Below, piece after piece: positions 58,604 through 64,000 of a DNA stretch of 64,000 nt. The translations under genes were made by a program, and so were the position numbers. Origin of the DNA: Dickeya fangzhongdai (lineage in GTDB: Bacteria; Pseudomonadota; Gammaproteobacteria; Enterobacterales; Enterobacteriaceae); NCBI RefSeq assembly GCF_002812485.1, contig NZ_CP025003.1, forward strand, positions 62,001-126,000. Direction: 5' to 3'. A model generated the notes under the pieces. The model was not told the origin of the DNA. It saw nothing but the letters and a program-made list of their open reading frames with translations, and did not search any database. The first letter of the stretch is position 1; each line of letters opens with the position of its first letter.

Positions 58604-59915
58604 ACTCGACTCCTCCTTTGAGCCTCCTCACCTGTTGTCATTCAATGTCGCAGCGATTGCCGGCTTGCTGGGGTATTTCCTGCTATGGCTGTTTCCCGAC
58701 CAGTCGGTGTACCTGAAAATACTGACGGTCTTCATCATTTTTCTGTGTCTGGTCTACAGCAGCTTTACTTTCTCCGAGCGACTGAACGGCAAGATCCACG
58801 TCGTGTCCAACCTGCTGGAAGCGCTGGAGCAGGAAAACTTCAGCCTGCGCGGCGTGACCAAGGACAAAGGCGCCTTTGATAACCTGATCCGTCAGATTAA
58901 CCAGCTTTCCGGCACGATGGCGCGCAGCCGTCAGCAGCAAAAAGAAACCTACTATGTGCTGCACAAGGTGATCTCCAATATCAATATCAGCGTGTTCGCG
59001 CTGGATGCGGAGCGGCGCATCATCTGGTGCAACGACGCGGCGGCGGCGCTGGTTAACAAACCGTTATCACTGCTGGTGGGACAACCGGCGGCGGAGTTCG
59101 GATTGGAAGGGCTGTTGCAGCAGCCGTCCGATGCCGAGCCGGTCGACTGGCGTTTCCCCGGTACACGGGGAATGTTCCAGATTCGTCACGATTCCTTTAT
59201 CGAAGACGGCCGGCAAAACCATCTGTTGTTCATCAGCGACGTGAGCAAGCTGTTGCGTAACGAAGAGCAGAAAACCTGGCAGAACCTGCTGCGGGTGATC
59301 AGCCATGAGATCAACAACTCGTTGACGCCGATTGCCTCCATCAGCCAGACGCTGTTGCAGGTGTTCCGTAAGGATAATCAGCATCAGGCGGCGCCGGATT
59401 TGGTCAACGGCATGGAAATCATCAACAATCGCGCCCGCGAATTGATCACCTTTGTCGGCAGTTATCGTCAGTTGAACCGTCTGCCGCCGGCCAACAAACA
59501 GCCATGCGATATCGCCGGGCTGATGATGCAAATGGCGATGCTGTTCCCACAGCGCAAACTGGTTCTTTCCGGGGACGCGCCGCAGCAGGCGATGGTCGAT
59601 GCCAATCAAATGCAGCAGATGTTCATCAACCTGCTGAAAAACGCCGATGAAGCAATGGCGCCCGGGCAGGGTGAAATCGTGCTGCGCTGGAAAGTGATTG
59701 CCCGGCAACTGCATATCGAGATTATCGATCAAGGCAAAGGGGTGGCGAATATCGAAAACCTGTTCGTGCCGTTTTATACCACCAAAACGCATGGCAGCGG
59801 CATCGGGCTGATTCTGTGCCGGCAGATTGTCGAAGGCCATGACGGGCACCTGACGCTGGAGAACCGTAAGGATGCAGAAGGCTGTGTCGTCAATATCTTC
59901 CTGCCGCTGGGATGA
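58596..59915 (+). CDS. vfmI: Sensor histidine kinase VfmI
   Basis: 439 residues from ATG 58596, overlapping vfmH by 8 bases. Two TM helices (about 13-33 and 42-59) are joined by only about eight residues (PDQSVYLK), so there is almost no periplasmic domain. A HAMP-like linker and PAS-like domain (about 125-210; VFALDAERRIIWCNDAA) follow. The H-box is VISHEINNSLTPI with His about 237, followed by N box NLLKNADEAM and G boxes DQGKGVANIEN and GSGIGLILC. It would autophosphorylate and pass phosphate to VfmH in response to the Vfm signal, sensed in the membrane or cytoplasm. Confidence 0.94.
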   Translation: MSKLDSSFEPPHLLSFNVAAIAGLLGYFLLWLFPDQSVYLKILTVFIIFLCLVYSSFTFSERLNGKIHVVSNLLEALEQENFSLRGVTKDKGAFDNLIRQINQLSGTMARSRQQQKETYYVLHKVISNINISVFALDAERRIIWCNDAAAALVNKPLSLLVGQPAAEFGLEGLLQQPSDAEPVDWRFPGTRGMFQIRHDSFIEDGRQNHLLFISDVSKLLRNEEQKTWQNLLRVISHEINNSLTPIASISQTLLQVFRKDNQHQAAPDLVNGMEIINNRARELITFVGSYRQLNRLPPANKQPCDIAGLMMQMAMLFPQRKLVLSGDAPQQAMVDANQMQQMFINLLKNADEAMAPGQGEIVLRWKVIARQLHIEIIDQGKGVANIENLFVPFYTTKTHGSGIGLILCRQIVEGHDGHLTLENRKDAEGCVVNIFLPLG

Positions 59916-60642
59916 CCTGACGGCGAGAGCATGGCCGTATCCCCACTGCATTGTGGTGCCGCGTGCGCAATTGGCGAGTCCGGTAGTCGTCGCTCAGGCC
60001 CGTCAGGCCTGCGGCGTACCGCCGGATACGGCGCTGGCGTCCCGCCAGCTGGCGGAAGGAATGTTGCGTAATCTGCTGGCGCCGTTGTGTCAGCAGGAGG
60101 CCGCCGCATTACGCTTTGAGCGCACCCCGCACGGCAAACCGTTTTTACCGCAGCACCCGACTATTCAGTTCAACCTGTCTCATACCCATAGCGCCTTTGC
60201 CTTCGCTTTTGCGCGCCACAGCCCGGTGGGCGTGGATGTGGAAAGCTGTCAGGGTCATGCGAGCCGTAAGCGGTCGATAGCCAGACGTTTCTTTCACCCT
60301 GATGAAATCCGCTGGCTGGACTCGTTGGATGACGCGCAATTCCTGCCGGCGTTCACCTGTTTGTGGAGCCGCAAGGAAGCCTATATCAAAGCGTTGGGAT
60401 TAGGGCTGCACAAATCGCTGGCGTCGTTCAGCTGTCTGGCCGACAGTCAGGGCGCTCTCCGGGTGGCGGATGACGGGCAGATTAGCGATTGCTGGCTGGA
60501 TGAGGCGTGGATTGCGGGGGCGCCGTCCGTAGCGCTCAGCTACTGCCTGTTCCCCGCGAAATCGATCGTGCCGGATGCGTGGCGCTTGCTGATACTGCAG
60601 GGCGAGGCGCCGGGAAATAGCGCATCGCTTCAGCAGCCGTGA
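59872..60642 (+). CDS. vfmJ: 4'-phosphopantetheinyl transferase VfmJ
   Basis: Up to 256 residues; Sfp-type. Magnesium and CoA motifs are GVDVESC and WSRKEAYIKALGLGL. The ATG at 59872 overlaps vfmI by 44 bases; GTG at 59953 or 59956 would give about 229 residues and is closer to the family norm, so the start is uncertain. It transfers phosphopantetheine to carrier domains. The obvious targets here are the ACP VfmZ and perhaps the T domain of IndC, whose cluster has no PPTase of its own. Its 3' end overlaps vfmK (opposite strand) by 13 bases. Confidence 0.92.
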   Translation: MQKAVSSISSCRWDDLTARAWPYPHCIVVPRAQLASPVVVAQARQACGVPPDTALASRQLAEGMLRNLLAPLCQQEAAALRFERTPHGKPFLPQHPTIQFNLSHTHSAFAFAFARHSPVGVDVESCQGHASRKRSIARRFFHPDEIRWLDSLDDAQFLPAFTCLWSRKEAYIKALGLGLHKSLASFSCLADSQGALRVADDGQISDCWLDEAWIAGAPSVALSYCLFPAKSIVPDAWRLLILQGEAPGNSASLQQP

Positions 60643-61277
60643 TGGTCTATCAGGCTGGCTACGCCGTTGCTGGTATGAACCAGCGTATCCGGCGCTACCC
60701 GAACTCTGGCGCCGGTGGTGACGGTTCCACTCAGTTGCCGCACGTGGCATAACCGCGCGTCTACGCCCATGGCGATATTCACAACGGCCTCTTGCGCCGA
60801 AAAAGCTGGTTCATGGGTATTGAAAGAGGACCCCATCGCCAGCGACAGGTCGAGTTGACGCGTGTTGCCCGCGACATTGATCTCCGCGCCCATACTGCCG
60901 TCGACTGTGAATGTGTCGGGTGAGACCGCGCAGGCGGGAACGGTCATTTTGACGCCTGACTGCGCCTTGATCGTATTAATCGGCGCACTGATGGTGACGG
61001 TGATCGCAACGCTGTGATCGCGCAGAATATTGTCATCGCTGGAGTGGTTTTCGATTACCAGGCTCTGTCCCTGAGGGCGGATGACCAGCTTCTCCAGAAC
61101 ATCCTGTCTGGCGCTGGCCTCCACGCGGTATCCATTACCGCAAACCAACGTGACGCTCAGGCCACGGCTGACATCCAATGTCGTAAAGGAGGGCACTTCC
61201 ACGTTTTGCTGATTCGCCGGAGAACAGGCCGCCATCAATGGCAGCAGCGCCAGCGCGGAACAAAGCAATGCCTTCAT
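60630..61277 (-). CDS. vfmK: Lipoprotein with DUF2807-like adhesin-head domain, VfmK
   Basis: 215 residues. A lipoprotein signal (MKALLCSALALLPLMAACSP) puts the lipid-bearing Cys in LMAAC. The mature part (FTTLDVSRGLSVTLVCGNGY onward) looks like the DUF2807 GIN-domain beta-helix found in putative autotransporter adhesin heads. It is probably anchored facing the periplasm or surface. Its link to Vfm signalling is unclear; it is transcribed apart from vfmJ and converges with it. There are 281 bases between it and vfmL, with nothing recognisable. Confidence 0.8.
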   Translation of the reverse strand: MKALLCSALALLPLMAACSPANQQNVEVPSFTTLDVSRGLSVTLVCGNGYRVEASARQDVLEKLVIRPQGQSLVIENHSSDDNILRDHSVAITVTISAPINTIKAQSGVKMTVPACAVSPDTFTVDGSMGAEINVAGNTRQLDLSLAMGSSFNTHEPAFSAQEAVVNIAMGVDARLCHVRQLSGTVTTGARVRVAPDTLVHTSNGVASLIDHHGC

Positions 61278-61558
61278 TCCTCTCCCCCTTTTCCGTTGCT
61301 ATCCCTGCTATGCCAGCCTGACGTCCTGTATCAGGAGGGAACCCGCGGCCAGCTTATCCTTGTCTGGCCGATACCCGTCTGATCATTCATCCGTTGTTCA
61401 GTCGGGGCGGTTCAGTTACATCCTTGTCTCTTATCGCCGGCAAGCCAGCGAAAGCTTTCCCTGATGACTATTATGCATAGCGGAATTATCCATTTTTGTC
61501 TGAAATTGAGAACTATTCTGATAAATGCGGCTAAATAGTGCGGCAAGGCCGCACAGCG

Positions 61559-62497
61559 TCAGATCGGCGCGTCAGCGTATCGGATTCGGCAACTGCCGAT
61601 CCAGGCGCCCAGCCCGACGGACAGCATGACGTGGGGCTTGCCGGACTGAATGGCAGGCAACGCGGCCGGTAGCAACAGCAGCGGATCGACGGTGTAGCAG
61701 TGTCCGATATCCGGCATCAGACCGAGCGCAATGTTTTCCAGCGGATGTTGATGACGACGGGAATAATTGAGCCAGCTTAACCGATTGACGTTGTGCGGCA
61801 AGAGATGGAGATGTGTCGGGTTACCTGACCTTGTATTTTGTAGCGCATCGAAAATCAGCTCATCATGAGCTTGATAAAATCCCTTTTTGGCATGCTCGCT
61901 ACCATGAATTCCTTCATGAAACTCTGGTCGCTGTCCGGTATAGACTGGTTCTATTTGGAAGCCGGATGGCTGATTTTCCAGTAGCAGTGCTGCGAAGGCA
62001 TCACCTACCATAGTACAGCCGGGGAAATATCGCTCCTGCATCGCAAATGCAGACAAGGTATCGCCGGCAATGATCGCCACCCGCTTGGCTCGTTGTTGCG
62101 ACAGCAGCCGTTGGGCCAGCGCCAGCGCCCAAAATAGCGTGGCGCAGTTTTGCTGGTCGAGTTCGTAGCAGGGGGCGCTATCGCGAATAAACGGATGCTC
62201 TTGACCAAGTTGAGCCAGCCAGGGTTGTCGTTCCGCCGCCTGCACCGGCATGCCGTGGGCGTAGATCAGCACATCAGCCGGGCGATCGGGGTGCGGCGAC
62301 TGGCGCTGCAGCTCACTGAGCAGCCGGTGGAACACCGAGGCCAGCGACACGTCGCTACCCAGCGCCGCTACCTGCCGAAAGCCGAACAGTTGCGAGAAAA
62401 CCCGCGCTTCCGAGGCGCTGGCGCCCGCGGCGCGAATAATCTCGCTGGCGTTCAGTCTCTGCTCCGGCACCCAGGTCACAAAACGGGTCAGACGCAC
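61559..62497 (-). CDS. vfmL: Ketosynthase III-like protein VfmL
   Basis: 312 residues, FabH-like thiolase fold. Nucleophile Cys about 118 (ELDQQNCATLFWAL), catalytic His about 235 in LLPHNVNRLSW (cf. HQANxR), and a third residue His about 266 in DIGHCYTVDP, so the catalytic set looks complete. A patch at about 61800-61990 is more AT-rich than the rest, hinting at local replacement. It lies 38 bases downstream of vfmM, in a convergent-free run with vfmN. It likely extends or transfers the acyl chain on VfmZ. Confidence 0.82.
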   Translation of the reverse strand: MRLTRFVTWVPEQRLNASEIIRAAGASASEARVFSQLFGFRQVAALGSDVSLASVFHRLLSELQRQSPHPDRPADVLIYAHGMPVQAAERQPWLAQLGQEHPFIRDSAPCYELDQQNCATLFWALALAQRLLSQQRAKRVAIIAGDTLSAFAMQERYFPGCTMVGDAFAALLLENQPSGFQIEPVYTGQRPEFHEGIHGSEHAKKGFYQAHDELIFDALQNTRSGNPTHLHLLPHNVNRLSWLNYSRRHQHPLENIALGLMPDIGHCYTVDPLLLLPAALPAIQSGKPHVMLSVGLGAWIGSCRIRYADAPI

Positions 62498-62535
62498 TGT
62501 TACTCTACTCCCTGCAATTACTTAACCCCTTGCAA

Positions 62536-63393
62536 TTACTCCATTCCCTGCAATGCGACGGCGCTGAGCTTGTCCTGGTAATGAACCAGCAGCAGGTAGT
62601 CGCAGCCTGGCTGGTAATTTTCCGCCAGCGCCACAAACGGCGCGGCGCACACCAGATGCGGATTGGTGGCGATACCGGTCAGCGCCGGCGGCAGCGCCGC
62701 CAACAGCAGCGGCTCCGCCACTACGCATAAGCGGTCTTGCCGCAGCGTAAAGCGTTGGCATAACTGGGCTACGGTTTGCGCCAGAGTGTCGGCCGCGGGT
62801 TGAGGATGGCGACAGAAACCCTGATAGCGCAGCGGCTGCTCATGGCAACTGACGGAAAACAGGCAGGCGTTGTTTTCCGGGGCGAGTGATTCAAGCAGGG
62901 AAGAGTGATACGGCAGGCTGCTCTGGTCGGCGATCAGCAACAGCGAATCATGGTCGTCTTCCTGCTGGCAATTGGCGATGCTGGAGAGCGCGAATAGCGC
63001 CGCGTCCGGCCCGCGATCGCTGATGGTCAGCGCCAGACAGGCCGGCAGCCTGAGCGATTCGATCACATAGTTGATCACCGAACTGCCAAGATGTAAGTCC
63101 GGCGTCCAGTGCGCCATCAGCACGCTGTCGATATGCGACAGATCGTTTCTGGCCCGATAAACGGGCAGCAACTGACCGATCATGTTGATGAACGATGTCA
63201 GGTCGCTGGTCCGGCTGCCGCATTGCAGGTTGGCCATCCTCTCATGCCAGTCAAGACCGTTGCTGTCGAAGAACCGGGTGGCGTAGCTGTGCCAGTAATA
63301 CTCCTGCGCCGGGCTGATCGCCTGCCGCGGCATGCTGGCGGGCGACGTAAAGCGGCGGTGCAGTATCGACCGTGGGTCAAGATACGTGGGCAC
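62536..63393 (-). CDS. vfmM: Degenerate ketosynthase-like protein VfmM
   Basis: 285 residues. Overall layout parallels VfmL (VINYVIESLRLPACLALTIS; then AALFALSSIANCQQEDDHDS). Where VfmL has QQNCATLF, this protein reads DRGPDAALF, so the nucleophilic Cys is missing. It may pair with VfmL as a non-catalytic subunit, as chain-length factors do in type II systems; that is inference. It overlaps the end of vfmN by 17 bases. Confidence 0.72.
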   Translation of the reverse strand: MPTYLDPRSILHRRFTSPASMPRQAISPAQEYYWHSYATRFFDSNGLDWHERMANLQCGSRTSDLTSFINMIGQLLPVYRARNDLSHIDSVLMAHWTPDLHLGSSVINYVIESLRLPACLALTISDRGPDAALFALSSIANCQQEDDHDSLLLIADQSSLPYHSSLLESLAPENNACLFSVSCHEQPLRYQGFCRHPQPAADTLAQTVAQLCQRFTLRQDRLCVVAEPLLLAALPPALTGIATNPHLVCAAPFVALAENYQPGCDYLLLVHYQDKLSAVALQGME

Positions 63394-64000
63394 AGACGCC
63401 TCCCCTGGCAGTGTAGCAACGGAAACTGTTCATCAGATGGATATTGGCGGTGCCTTCCATGTATTCGAACGCCAGCGCGTCGCGACAGCGGCGGCGTAAC
63501 GGCGCGTCTTCCAGCCACGCCTGCTCGCCCAGCAGATGCGGCATACGGTGCGCCACCGTTTCCACGAACAGGGTACAGCGCCGTTTCAACTGGCTGGTGG
63601 CGTGGTATTGCGGCTGACCGGACTGGTAGCGCCCGGCGATTTCCGACAGCTGCTGTCGCAGCAGATGGTAAGTGCGCCACTGCTGGGCGCGCCAGCGTTG
63701 CTGTTCAGCGTTCAGCGTGGTGTCGTCCAGCACGCGCAGTAGCCCGTAGGCGGTGCCGAGCGCCATTGCGCTGACCATCGGGCGGTGGCGTTCAAACACT
63801 TCTCCCAGCGCGGTCAGCCCCTGATTCAGTCCTTTGCGGTCATAACCCAGAATGCGATCCGGCGTGATCGGTAGCCCGTTGATCTCGATTTCCGTCAGGT
63901 TAGAACCCTGTAGCCCGAACTGCTCAAGCGGCGTGATCGTCATATGGGCGGCGGCCTGTTCCGGTTCCACCATCACCAGCCGCTGGAGGTTGCCTTCGCG
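63377..64000 (-). CDS. vfmN: Acyl-CoA dehydrogenase-like protein VfmN, partial (start outside window)
   Basis: The frame is open from the right edge to the stop at 63377 (about 207 codons visible). It shows the middle and C-terminal parts of an acyl-CoA dehydrogenase: TEIEINGLPITPDRILGY, then GLTALGEVFERHRPMVSAMA and FEYMEGTANIHLMNSF. The last motif is the usual tail with the general-base region nearby. It would desaturate or oxidise an acyl-carrier intermediate. It stops 17 bases inside vfmM, so it heads the vfmN-M-L transcript within view; the true first gene lies beyond the window. Confidence 0.8.
   Translation of the reverse strand, partial: REGNLQRLVMVEPEQAAAHMTITPLEQFGLQGSNLTEIEINGLPITPDRILGYDRKGLNQGLTALGEVFERHRPMVSAMALGTAYGLLRVLDDTTLNAEQQRWRAQQWRTYHLLRQQLSEIAGRYQSGQPQYHATSQLKRRCTLFVETVAHRMPHLLGEQAWLEDAPLRRRCRDALAFEYMEGTANIHLMNSFRCYTARGGVCAHVS

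Overview
The window is about 55-60% GC and its gene content points to a plant-pathogenic enterobacterium of the genus Dickeya (formerly Erwinia chrysanthemi). The diagnostic block runs from 39.5 kb to the right end. It holds the divergent pecS/pecM pair, the indigoidine genes (indA, indB, indC) and most of the Vfm quorum-sensing locus (vfmA to vfmN; the last gene runs off the edge). I name the organism from gene content and order only and cannot fix the species. The vfm letters are assigned from remembered gene order: E, H and I are the surest.

Layout. (1) 0-7 kb: a type VI secretion effector island with a vgrG tail, an Eag-type chaperone, a PAAR/Rhs polymorphic toxin of 1460 residues with an AT-rich C-terminal toxin, its presumed immunity gene, decayed rhs fragments, and a small secreted protein built of three 29-residue repeats. 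(2) 7-15 kb, minus strand: a six-gene operon of binding protein, permease, ATPase, two DUF1989 proteins and a urea-carboxylase-family enzyme. It is headed by a ykkC/guanidine-I riboswitch, so guanidine rather than urea is the likely substrate. (3) 15-21 kb: a YiaF-like lipoprotein, the mannitol operon mtlADR with several CRP-like sites, then an intact IS200-type element. (4) 21-39.5 kb: conserved metabolism, namely a chemoreceptor, sodA, fdhD, aldB, the xylose regulon (xylAB diverging from xylFGH-xylR), a DJ-1/PfpI protein, the rcnR/rcnA nickel-cobalt pair and argG. (5) 39.5-48 kb: pecS/pecM with a recognisable PecS operator, then indA, indB and indC, interrupted by two ERIC elements. (6) 48-64 kb: the Vfm locus.

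How the Vfm genes work together. The locus encodes a carrier protein (vfmZ), a phosphopantetheinyl transferase (vfmJ), three thiolase-fold ketosynthase-like proteins (vfmA, vfmL, vfmM), two acyl-CoA-dehydrogenase-like proteins (vfmB, vfmN) and an alpha/beta hydrolase (vfmD). Together these look like a pathway building a small acyl-type signal. A MATE exporter (vfmC) and a MacB-like ABC system (vfmF/vfmG) could move the product. The membrane kinase VfmI and NtrC-family regulator VfmH would sense it and act on the AraC-type regulator VfmE. The most interesting signals I found are regulatory. There is a consensus-quality sigma-54 promoter in front of vfmE. TCCCAT half-sites spaced 42, 21 and 22 bp occur at enhancer distance upstream of both vfmA and vfmE. 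Against this, VfmH carries GAFTDA in place of the canonical GAFTGA loop. VfmA and VfmM also lack key ketosynthase residues, and vfmG and vfmL contain AT-rich patches suggesting allele replacement.
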